Positions 1-8,559 of a DNA stretch of 64,000 bases are shown piece by piece. Numbering within the stretch: the stretch's first letter is position 1; each line of letters opens with the position of its first letter. Made by a program: the position numbers and the translations under genes. The DNA is taken from positions 310,001 to 374,000 of the forward strand of contig JADFUC010000391.1 in assembly GCA_019722365.1 (NCBI GenBank). Direction: 5' to 3'. The notes beneath the pieces were generated by a model. It did not search any database. It was not told where the DNA came from and worked only from the letters and a program-made list of their open reading frames with translations. The DNA is from Lithospermum erythrorhizon. Its lineage: Eukaryota; Streptophyta; Magnoliopsida; Boraginales; Boraginaceae.

Positions 1-882
1 TCGGCAGCCGTCGGTCAGGTTCAAAATAAAGAGAATAAGTACTTAAGGGCCGAGAATTTATCGTTACATCAAATGATGATCTTTATGGAAATGCAGGTAT
101 TTATAGAGGTAATACGGAATAGTCTTGAAACTTAAGTTGGATTCTTGGTTGTGCGACACGTGTCGTGTTATGCTCTGCTTGAGCGAGAATTTGGAATTGA
201 ACCGGGTTGATCTTTGGCGGGGCCGAGTACCTGCAGCCAATGCCGGACGATTAGTTCCAACAAAGATATATACATGTTATGCCCATATCACGGGGATTAA
301 GAAAACATGAAATAATTATTGAAGGTTACTTGAAACACTAGACCTAATGTATGATACCACTAAAGACTATTATTAGCCCGTTCGATATAAGTCACAGAAT
401 TGAATAGTACACATTAGAACTTGGTTAAGAAGCAAAAGTAGAATGTAAAGGTCTCTTTCATAGTTCCAAAAATCATACTCTAATTGGAGGACTATAAACT
501 TCGTTTGGAATTGGTAAAATAAAACTTGCATAGGAAGATTATACTAGTCAAAGCTCTTTTGGGGAGCTTACTCGTTTGAGTATATGGAAAAGTATGAAAA
601 CACTGTACTACATACGTACGGAGTACTTGGAACTTCGAAGAATATGAAATCAGTTAAGAGTTTGGAAAATATGTTGCATAAGTTTTCTTTTTCTCATTGG
701 ACTTTAATTGCTACTCTCATTGTCTTCCACATTATTGTTATTAATCAAATACAAACTAGTTGAGGTTATTTCTTTTATTTTCGAGCGAAATTTTGAGTCT
801 AGTTAAAGTTATGAAGTGGTAGTAATGGATTTTTAACAAATTCTAAGAGTGCTCGAGTAAAGGGAAGTATGTCAATTTTACA
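1..882. other. Intergenic, nothing recognised
   Basis: AT-rich DNA with no open frame that resembles a known protein. The only open frame (about 125-310) starts at TTG and has no recognisable motif. A TACGGAGTAC motif near 614, common in Caryophyllales repeats, is the only repeat-like sign. Confidence 0.5.
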
Positions 883-1426
883 GGGCGGAGCAACCCTGTG
901 GCCAAGGGTGGCCAATGGCCATGGCCTCTCCTAATATTTAAAAAATTGATATTTTTTTTATACTCGCTTAGATTTTAAAATATTTATACGGATTTTTTGA
1001 AACTTTGATTTTTCGTAGTAGAGGCTTTTGACCATTAAGATATTTTTTGTTTGTGTTATATAATATTTTATGAAAAATATATTAAAAATATATTTTAAAA
1101 CTTTTTCGGAGTTTTGTAGGCTTCATTTTAAGAGCGGAAATATTTATCTGTATGAAAAGCAAAATACCACGGTCAAAACTCAGGTATGAAAAATTGAAAA
1201 ATCAGCTAAACAATCTTTGGAAACAGAGGGAGTAAAATTTAAAAATTTGATGATTTTTATGCTTTGGCCTCCCTTAAATTGAAATAAAATATGACCCAAA
1301 CTACTTAAAATATCAGGAAATATTAATTTGTACTTAATTAAAATTATAAATGTATACATTTAATTTTTTTTAATAACAATAAAAAAAATTTGCCCCCCAT
1401 CCCCACCTTAAATCTTGGCTCCGCCA
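883..1426. mobile_element. Putative non-autonomous DNA transposon with GGCGGAGC ends
   Basis: The left end reads GGGCGGAGCAACC and the right end, read on the other strand, reads GTGGCGGAGCCAAG, giving short imperfect terminal inverted repeats around about 540 bp of AT-rich non-coding DNA. GTGGCGGAGCC-type ends are common on non-autonomous plant elements, and hAT-like is my guess. I could not find a clean target-site duplication, so the exact ends are uncertain. A second element is nested inside. Confidence 0.4.
961..1234. mobile_element. Stowaway-like MITE (family A), nested
   Basis: It begins TACTCGCTTAG and ends GAGGGAGTA, with TA at both ends as expected of Tc1/mariner (Stowaway) MITEs. 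The interior is palindromic: TTTTGACC followed by TTTGTTTGTGTTATATAATA on the left, and GGTCAAAA on the right. The same interior words recur at 52872-53132 and 54552-55255, which defines a small family in this window. It lies inside the element at 883-1426. Confidence 0.55.
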
Positions 1427-1929
1427 CTATTAATGTACAATACATTCAATGATATACAACCTGTCTTAGTTGTATGATCGACCATGCATAATACTCTGTA
1501 TTTTCAGGGCCATACTTCCTTCAATCAATTCATCAGTACATGCATCGCCGTTCACATTTGCCAATTTTCATTTACTTCTAGATTTTGTAGCTTGGTAACT
1601 AAATTTAAAGTTAAAGATAGAGTCGATCATGCATGTTTTTTTCATCATTTAGTTCATGTATAAAAAGATACATTTTATTTTATCTCACAGTTAAATAAAA
1701 GATTGTCATGTATACATTTTTTTTGGAATAAAAATTGACACTCTTTTATTTAGATGACATTAAATTTTTCTGCAAGATTGGTTTATATGAATACTCAAAC
1801 CATTCAAGCAATCTTAAAAGGGTATATAATTATATACACACTGCTATATTTTCCACCAAAGAGAGTTGAACACTTTCTTCATTTTCCTCAACATCAAGAA
1901 TCAGACAAGTGATCTATCGAAAAGGAGAC

Positions 1930-3357
1930 TCAGTTATCCTCACTGTTATGGCTGCTTCCACTTGAACTCTCAAACTCAAACCACATCTTAAATTTGCAGA
2001 GTTTCATCAAGAAGTACAAAACGATGCCGAGAACTGTGAGCAAGCCACTCGCCAAGTATACATTTTTACTAGCCACAGTCATTACATATATTAGAAAAGC
2101 AGACGGTATTATACACATAACGACTAATCCTGGCATCGATAGGGGAATCTTGTAAGGTCTCACAGCCTTCGGCGTTTTCCTCCTCAACCAAATAAATGAT
2201 GCAAATTCAAGCAACATACCGAGACTATACAAGAAATTCACAGATGCTATAATATCCGAGAAGGTCATATAAGACACGGCCAGTGCTGTTAATGTCGATA
2301 AAAGAATCCCCACCCAAGGTGTATTGAACAACTTTGATCTTGCACCAAAAGACTTAGGCAAAGCTCCTATATCAGCCATACCATGAACCTGATAAGCACA
2401 GCTACTTAGTTGAGCCTCATATAATCCAATTATAGAAAGTACTGCACCTATTTCAATCCAATATTTCAACCAAGTTCCAGCTATAATAACTGCAAAATCA
2501 GCAAAATAGCCATCAACCCATTTGGCTTGATCAAGAGGGGTAGCCCCAGTAGCTGCCAAAAGCGGTACAAGATAACCTAAACTGGTAAGAATCCCAGCTG
2601 ACAAAAGTGCTTTTGGGTATGTTTGTTGGGGATGATCAACTTCACCTGCTAAAGTACTAGCATTATCCCAGAAATTCAGGTTCCAAAAAAGGGTATTGAA
2701 CAACATTGTCCAATCTTTTTGAACACCATGTTCCCCCAAAGCAATCCACCTCCTGGGATCAATGTTTGGAATAGCAATCAATGTCATAATAATAAATGGG
2801 CAAAGAGATATAAACCCCAAAGCTACAGAAATATATCCCACTACTGTCAGACCAGTATAATTCAAGAATGACAAAACCATAGTAGAAAATAACATAGCAA
2901 AATAACGAGGTACACCAGAAGCAAAAGATGGAAACGCCAATTTGAGATAATCACAACAGAGAACTGGATAAGAAGCCAAATTGATCACACCACTGAGTAA
3001 CTTCCAGGAGCCCATCATTGAACCCCAAAAAGGGCCAAAAGCCATATTTGCCCATATGACAAAACCACCATTTCCAGGAAAAGTAGTAGCAAGTTCAGCA
3101 GTAACCAGAGCTTCAGGAATGCTCCATATAAATGGGAAGATCACAAAGCCGAGAATGGCGAAAAGCGGGCCTACAGCACCTACTGCAGATTCTTCCCCAT
3201 AAGGACCACCTGCAACTTCAAAATATATGAGGAAAATCAAAGGTAACATAGAAAGTTTCTCAAATTTCTCTGGGCAAACTTCCTCTGATTTAGGAGTCTG
3301 GTTTTCTTCATCTTCTTCTCCATACATAAATGGTGCTGATGATTGATAAGCCCCCAT
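1930..3357 (-). CDS. Polyamine uptake transporter (PUT/LAT, APC superfamily)
   Basis: A single 475-residue exon encodes a hydrophobic protein with about 12 membrane segments, matching plant PUT/RMV1-type transporters that import polyamines (and paraquat) with protons. Visible family features are the first helix around residues 36-60 with GGPYGEE, the next helices with [10 protein letters not shown] (about 94-103), NFWDN (about 229-233) and a C-terminal LRRKTP/RPYKIP pair (about 392-404). The acidic N-terminus and Ser/Glu-rich tail are cytosolic by analogy. The start is the first ATG, and the length fits the family (about 450-530). It has no intron, which is common in this family. Family assignment is strong; the exact paralog, substrate and membrane are not determined. 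Confidence 0.93.
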   Translation of the reverse strand: MGAYQSSAPFMYGEEDEENQTPKSEEVCPEKFEKLSMLPLIFLIYFEVAGGPYGEESAVGAVGPLFAILGFVIFPFIWSIPEALVTAELATTFPGNGGFVIWANMAFGPFWGSMMGSWKLLSGVINLASYPVLCCDYLKLAFPSFASGVPRYFAMLFSTMVLSFLNYTGLTVVGYISVALGFISLCPFIIMTLIAIPNIDPRRWIALGEHGVQKDWTMLFNTLFWNLNFWDNASTLAGEVDHPQQTYPKALLSAGILTSLGYLVPLLAATGATPLDQAKWVDGYFADFAVIIAGTWLKYWIEIGAVLSIIGLYEAQLSSCAYQVHGMADIGALPKSFGARSKLFNTPWVGILLSTLTALAVSYMTFSDIIASVNFLYSLGMLLEFASFIWLRRKTPKAVRPYKIPLSMPGLVVMCIIPSAFLIYVMTVASKNVYLASGLLTVLGIVLYFLMKLCKFKMWFEFESSSGSSHNSEDN

Positions 3358-4019
3358 TGCAGAGTTTACTTATTCTTGGACAAAATAGTAGCATTCCGTT
3401 TTGCTGCTACAGGGTATTTAGTGACTAGTACTTTCAGGTTAATTTGTCATATTCAAGATTCATAATTGGTACTACTTAAATGTCAAAATGTCATTAGGCA
3501 ACTGATGACATTTCTTCAATCAATTAATTGCATGTAAAACAACAAATACTCCCTCCATTGGATGAAAATCATCTACTTTCATTCTTTTTTCATTTCCATG
3601 GTTCACAACATGTCCCATTTACCAATTTTTACATGCAGTTTTAGGATATGTGCCAACTTTTAGTTTTTTACTAGTATAAAAAGTTATATATTAAATTTCG
3701 AAAAAGTGAAAACGAGACAATCTTGGTAGGATGGCGGAGTAAGAGAGAAATAAATACAGAAAACAATAGCTGATTGTTGTCTGCATATCTCAAGGTGGAT
3801 TTGGTTAGTAACATAGATGTGTCATGTATGTGGTAGTTTGCATTTCATTTTCCAGTGTACCAACTTGAAAGGCTAGTACATGCCCTGGACAAGATAGGGT
3901 TGAAACTTGATACTTGATATCAGATGCGAGTGATCACTTATATTTATTAACACTATGTGCACATATGTTCCTCATGTGCCTAAATGGAGAAGTTTCATTT
4001 TTCGCCAGATGGCTCATCT
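3358..4019. other. Upstream region of the transporter; contains one MITE
   Basis: This holds the presumed promoter of the leftward polyamine transporter and a Stowaway-like MITE at 3547-3741. I see no other gene before the tRNA. Confidence 0.5.
3547..3741. mobile_element. Stowaway-like MITE
   Basis: The left end is TACTCCCTCCATTGGATG and the right end, reverse-complemented, is TACTCCGCCATCCTACCAAG. TA dinucleotides flank both ends, the total is about 195 bp, and the interior is AT-rich with no coding. Size, ends and TA target site all fit Stowaway MITEs. It lies about 190 bp upstream of the transporter ATG and so may contribute to its promoter. Confidence 0.7.
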
Positions 4020-4093
4020 GACCGCATAGCGCAGTGGATTAGCGCGTCTGACTTCGGATCAGAAGGTCGTGGGTTCGACTCCCACTGTGGTCA
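4020..4093 (+). tRNA. tRNA-Arg (anticodon TCG)
   Basis: A full cloverleaf can be drawn. The acceptor arm is GACCGCA pairing with TGTGGTC plus discriminator A. The D arm carries the A box (TAGCGCAGTGG). The anticodon stem TCTGA/TCAGA encloses the loop CTTCGGA with anticodon TCG, which reads CGA (Arg). The T arm contains the B box GGTTCGACTCC. The length is 74 nt with no intron and no encoded CCA, as expected for a nuclear tRNA gene. Confidence 0.95.
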
Positions 4094-4557
4094 ATATGTT
4101 TTATTTTAGCCGCCATCCAAGTTCGGCTCGATAAGGATATTATCAGATCGAATTTTACGGTAGGTGTCAGGATTGCGGTCCGTGCTGAGAACCCTATTCG
4201 AACAATATATATTCAATGCACTTCAAACTTCCATATAGTGCCCTGATTATTCCCAAACTCCCCCGCCAACGGTTGGTTGGTATTGGGAACTTGCTCTTTA
4301 GCTTATCGGGTGCATACTGACCCAGACCCGAGTTAAACTTTTAGCTTGTTAATTAACGAGCCATGGTTCTATCCGACGATGATATCATAACAAGCCGGTC
4401 CGAGAACCACCATACCTGACTTTGTCACATAACCATAATATGAAGTTAAACACATGCATTTTCAGGTTACTTTGTAGCTTATTTTTTATGTTGATACATG
4501 TCTTCAGTAGCAACTAATATAACATGACATATTAAGTATGAAAGCTAGTAGGCAAAT
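4094..4557. other. Intergenic, nothing recognised
   Basis: No open frame or RNA structure that I can support lies between the tRNA and the DUF761 gene. The tRNA's pol III terminator is probably the TTTTA stretch just after the gene (about 4100-4105). Confidence 0.4.
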
Positions 4558-4818
4558 TTAAATCCCTCTAGCTATCATATCCTGGAAACGCTCGAGAGAG
4601 TCTTCTCTTTCAAGCTTCAGCTGATTCTTGAAATTGTTGATGAAATCATCAGCCACTGTGTCTACATCTTCCAATACAAGCCTTTTCACCATCCTTCTTT
4701 TATTATTGTCGATGTTGTCAACCTGCTTCTCCTTATCATTCATCGGCTTCTTCATGTCGCCATGATCGCCTTTGTGGAATCTGGAAAAGACTTGAGTCTG
4801 ATTATTGTGAGGTTCCAT
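4558..4818 (-). CDS. DUF761 (cotton-fibre-expressed-protein-like) small protein
   Basis: This 86-residue protein starts at the ATG at 4818; the frame is open slightly further upstream only through a TTG. The C-terminal 35 residues carry the DUF761 signature: ADDFINNFKNQLKLERE followed by a short helix ending at the stop. In plants this motif sits at the C-terminus of small proteins of unknown biochemical function, often stress- or growth-related. The N-terminal half is polar, rich in Lys/Asn/Asp, with a basic KRRMVKR stretch, and has no signal peptide or membrane segment. It is single exon and short for the family, so an upstream exon cannot be excluded. Confidence 0.78.
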   Translation of the reverse strand: MEPHNNQTQVFSRFHKGDHGDMKKPMNDKEKQVDNIDNNKRRMVKRLVLEDVDTVADDFINNFKNQLKLEREDSLERFQDMIARGI

Positions 4819-4978
4819 ATACAATTCAAGTCAAGTAGTTCGTTCAATTCTCTATCAAACTTAGGCAGCTCACGAAGTGGCTGATTGTCGTGATTTTTAA
4901 AATCAACTGATTTGCAATTTGAAGAGGAGAATGGTTAATTAGAATTAACCCTCCGAGGATCAAACAAGTATGGACGTT

Positions 4979-5008
4979 ATCTATATCTATATCTATATAT
5001 ATATATAA
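4979..5008. repeat. (TATC/TA)n microsatellite
   Basis: A run of TATCTA units passes into pure TA. It lies about 160 bp upstream of the DUF761 start. Confidence 0.8.
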
Positions 5009-5140
5009 AGTATTGATGTTATCTATAAAGAATGTTCTTCAATTGTGCAAAGAGGTTTGCATGGTATGGGGGAAAAGCAAAGAATGAAGGAGCAAAGAAG
5101 TTATCCCTAGCAAGCCATCATATCATAGGTATACAGGGGA

Positions 5141-5247
5141 GGGCATCTTTTGTTTAATAAAACCAAAAAAACATTGAATTGCCATAGAGAGAAGGGGCAT
5201 CTTTTGTTTAATAAAACCAAAAAAACATTGAATTGCCATAGAGAGAA
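5141..5247. repeat. Two-copy tandem duplication, 54 bp period
   Basis: Positions 5141-5193 are repeated at 5195-5247 without any difference I can see, separated by one base. Perfect identity suggests a recent event. It lies downstream of the DUF538 gene and upstream of DUF761. Confidence 0.9.
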
Positions 5248-5500
5248 CATACATAAATCAGATAAAGAGAAGAATTTAAATCCAAATTGAAAACTGAAAT
5301 AATACCTTTTCAGATAGACATGACTTCAAACAAAAGTAGAGGGGTTTTGGTTGACTTGTTGTAAGAGATTGCACAAGTAAAAAGATTGGAATCCAAGCTT
5401 ATCTTGAACATGATAGCATAAACTACACAGCAAAAGCTCACCCAAATGCCCATTAGATGTTCCATTATCATCAATTAGCTCACTATCACAAACATTAACA

Positions 5501-5542
5501 CTCTTAATGCATTTGAAGAGGCTCTTAATGCATTTGAAGAGG
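5501..5542. repeat. Two-copy 21 bp perfect tandem repeat
   Basis: Positions 5501-5521 and 5522-5542 are identical (CTCTTAATGCATTTGAAGAGG). The unit itself contains CTCTT...AAGAG ends and can fold back on itself. It lies about 290 bp beyond the DUF538 stop, possibly in the 3' UTR. Confidence 0.9.
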
Positions 5543-5828
5543 TTCCTAAGTAGGATAAGGAGTCGGATATTATGCAACGTCAACAACCTTACCGTTGTGA
5601 TAACATAGAGACTATTTCGGAATTGACCAAAATTACATTGCAAACACTACCTAATACGACTACTTCACAATAGATCAAAAGTATAGCCAATGTAATTCCA
5701 TTATATCCAATAATAATAACATGGAAAATATCATCAGTAAGCTCAATAAAGTAAAATACTAGCAGCATACAAACATATTATTGTGTTTATCTGAGCTTTT
5801 CCCAAGATCATACAAAACAAAAAAAAGA

Positions 5829-6326
5829 TCAAATTTTTACCTTAACAACTTGTCTCAAGGACTCCTTGCAAGAAACAAAGACTTTATCTTGACATGAATG
5901 AACATATTCAAACTGACCAACATCCAGTTTCTTGTTAATAATCCCAACCTGGAAGTAAATACTACTTGATGGAGGCAAATCAACTCTAATCTCACTAACA
6001 TCAAGCCAAATAAAGAATCTTTGCACTTGAATGCCTTTTAAATCAGAAATAGACCCCATTTTTAGTTTTCCAGTAATTGTTTGATCATAATAAACCAAGT
6101 AGTCAAATTGAATATAGCAATGGTTATTTAGTTGGACCTCAAAGTTTCCATCTTGATCAAGAGTGTAGGATTTGACTGAGTCTGGTAAGAGGCCACTTGG
6201 TAAGTTGAATTTTTGGAGGATTTCATATACAGTTGGGGAAGATTCATATGGTGAAGTAGCTGATAAAGATGATATCAAGATCATCAATAAGAGTACAATC
6301 AGATTATAAACCATGATGGTGTTCAT
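5829..6326 (-). CDS. DUF538 family secreted protein
   Basis: This 165-residue protein has an N-terminal signal peptide (hydrophobic residues about 5-22, cleavage near SLSAT). The DUF538 core follows: SPTVYEILQKFNLPSGLLP (about 30-48), then YTLD..GNFEVQLN, a stretch of beta strands, and FFIWLDVSEIRV (about 104-115). This matches the family that includes Arabidopsis SVB (smaller with variable branches), whose fold resembles lipid-binding BPI domains; the biochemical role is unknown. The last codons run into AAGGTAAAAA on the coding strand, a plausible splice donor, so the true C-terminus may be encoded by another exon at lower coordinates. As drawn, the length is normal for the family. Confidence 0.85.
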   Translation of the reverse strand: MNTIMVYNLIVLLLMILISSLSATSPYESSPTVYEILQKFNLPSGLLPDSVKSYTLDQDGNFEVQLNNHCYIQFDYLVYYDQTITGKLKMGSISDLKGIQVQRFFIWLDVSEIRVDLPPSSSIYFQVGIINKKLDVGQFEYVHSCQDKVFVSCKESLRQVVKVKI

Positions 6327-6548
6327 TGTTCTTGAGAATTCTGGGTTCTATGAGATAGTCAACGGAAGTTGTTCAACAATTTCTTGAAAATGTCGAAAAT
6401 ATAAGACAATATGTTTGTTAATTTGGATATCAAATTTTAATTGTAATTTAACAATTAAAAATATTCTATTTTGATTATAAGTTAGTTATTACGGAGTATT
6501 TAAATATTTTGCTATTAGGTGTACTATAATATAATACCCGTATTGTAG

Positions 6549-6572
6549 TATGTATGTATGTATGTATGTATG
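6549..6572. repeat. (TATG)n microsatellite
   Basis: About six TATG units lie upstream of the DUF538 gene. Confidence 0.85.
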
Positions 6573-6880
6573 GTCTAATTAGAAATCTTTTGATATAAAA
6601 TATAAAGTTAAATGAATGATTTTTTTAAATTCAAAATTAAGTTAATTATTTGTTGAATAAAAACCTATTAATTAAATTGAAATGGAGGGAACAATCTTGG
6701 CAGCAAGCCAGGTTCCGGAATTGCCCAATTTGTTATGTACCGAATGGAGTTGAGTGGAATCAAATCTAGTATTTCAATATCTGATCCGACTCGTTTCGTT
6801 TCCAATACTAGGAAGGAATGACATTTTTTCAAAACGACAAGGGCTACTAATTTGTTGCTTTGACGAAAGCAATATCTACC

Positions 6881-7130
6881 AAGTAGGTGTTGTTAACCCC
6901 CGGGCCTTAACTCAGTGGTTGAGAGCTTTGGGTTGGTGTTGTGCCACCTCAGCCTCTGCAAGTGATGAAGGTTCGAACCCCCACAAGGGATGTGTTCGAC
7001 CCCGAGTTTGCAGTGGTAAAAGAGGAGGCCCAAATGCACCGGCCACTGAGGCATATCCCGCGATTTACCTCCTCCGTGATGTGTAAGGGTTTGTAGCGGC
7101 GGGGGCCCCCACGAAAAAAAAGTAGGTGTT
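6881..7130 (+). mobile_element. tRNA-derived SINE with 11 bp target-site duplication
   Basis: Perfect direct repeats AAGTAGGTGTT lie at 6881-6891 and 7120-7130. The body between them starts with a tRNA-like head: an A box in TTAACTCAGTGGTTGAG (about 6905-6921) and a B box GGTTCGAACCC (about 6970-6980), spaced as in a tRNA gene. A tRNA-unrelated body follows and the element ends in GAAAAAAAA. Length (about 230 bp), pol III boxes, A tail and target-site duplication together identify a SINE. Open frames on both strands here are incidental. A GGGGGCCCCC palindrome lies just before the tail. Confidence 0.9.
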
Positions 7131-7800
7131 TTTAAATGATTATTTAGACATAACATAATTCTAAAATCTTAAATTACATGGTTATCATATATATGTAAAA
7201 TAATACATAATTGAAATGACATACCATTAGAACATATGTAGAATATTGCCGGAGAGATTCTCCTCACTAAAATCTCCTTCAATTGTGAAAGAAAGGTTTA
7301 TCCTCTTTGACTATAAACCTCTTTAGCTATGTGTTTATTTTTTAATATTTTTTACATACTATTAGATGAAGAATATGATACAAATTTATAGGTAGAGGGA
7401 GGATCTTTCAACTCTTCATCATAATTTTAATATTAACTCTCCATCAAAATTAAGATTTGTAACAATTGTAACATATGTAATGAATTTACAATTTAATATG
7501 AAATTTAAACAGAATTGAAATGATTTTAAAATAAATAAAATATTCGTAGAGGTGTTGCAATTTAGAGATGAATGATGATATATTTGATGAATTAATAGAT
7601 TAAAAATACATGCGACGAACAATGGGAAATACTGTATTGAAATAAGAGCAATATCAAGCAAGTAGTTGTTGAATAAATGGATCATGATACTTATGTGAGT
7701 GAAATGCAATCTTTATGAGACAGTAAATACGGAGTACTTAAGGAGTAATCACAATAACAAAATACAAATATTAAGATAACATTGGTCAAGTACAGTACAA
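7131..7800. other. Intergenic, nothing recognised
   Basis: AT-rich DNA between the SINE and the 3' end of the lipid-transfer-protein gene. It contains a TACGGAGTACTT repeat-end motif near 7729 and no supported gene. Confidence 0.5.
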
Positions 7801-8544
7801 CTAATACAGTGGAACCATTGCTGCAATTATCATCACCCCTAAGGCCATCTCAATTACATACCAATTTCCCCTTGCTCCCTCACTTTTGTCATTTGCCCTC
7901 CACGATTCTCCGTCGTTTGATGAATTTGCTCCATTTCCTAAGAAAACAAGAAACATTTTTAAAAATGATCGTGGGATCCCCGTCGCATATTAGTGTACAT
8001 ATTACTCATCGGTTTGTTTCCATGATCCGCGACAATATTTGCTGCTTTATCTCCCTTCACGAAGTCCTCAAACACCTTAGCATCAGTCGAATTAGGCGCC
8101 AAGTGCAACAGAGCTGCATCAATATATTATACACCATTTCTGTTTACCAACATGTAATTGTTTTTGGGAAAAAAATTGTTGTTAAACAAATAAACATAAA
8201 TAATTACTTGGACATTCTGAAATATTAGAATTAGATGAATGGCACTTTTCAGGAAGGCCTAAAGCAAGATTGGCATCAATTTTGAGACCAAGATTAGGGT
8301 CATCTCTATCCTTGACTAAGATACACAAACATTCTTTGGTCTTTTTCAACACCTGCTCTAAACCTGTGCAGCAATCCATGGTGGGCGTTTTGGCGTCGCC
8401 ACTAACGTAAGGAAGACATGTAGCTAGGCCTACTAGTTGATCAGCACATTTGCCTCTGTCTGTGGCTACGTCTGAGGTTGCTGAACTTATGAGGAGTAGT
8501 GCTAAAATGGAAGAGAGTGATGCTGGCACATAGTTTCTGTCCAT
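7801..8544 (-). CDS. GPI-anchored non-specific lipid-transfer protein (LTPG type)
   Basis: Three exons join in frame: 8208-8544, 8006-8113 and 7801-7937, giving 193 residues. Introns are GT-AG (donors GTAATTAT and GTAATATG; acceptors GATGCAG and TTCTTAG). Exon 1 has a signal peptide (residues 1-24) and the complete eight-cysteine motif: C33, C43, C58-C59, C72, C74, C101, C111. Exon 2 continues the typical LLHLAPNS segment. Exon 3 supplies a Ser/Asn/Gly-rich linker and a hydrophobic C-terminus (ALGVMIIAAMVPLY) fitting a GPI-attachment signal. LTPGs bind lipids at the cell surface and help export cuticular wax. A 125-residue reading of exon 1 alone would miss the anchor. Start M is chosen over an upstream in-frame M five codons earlier because the signal peptide fits better. 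Confidence 0.85.
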
Positions 8545-8559
8545 TTGGTTACTAAACAA

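Noticed and set aside
5326..5643. 105-residue minus-strand frame downstream of DUF538
   Set aside because: Contains the 21 bp tandem repeat translated as a repeated peptide and no domain; more likely 3' UTR, although a last exon of DUF538 here cannot be ruled out.
6754..7156. Open frames on both strands near 6.9 kb
   Set aside because: They run through the SINE; no domain and no conservation expected.
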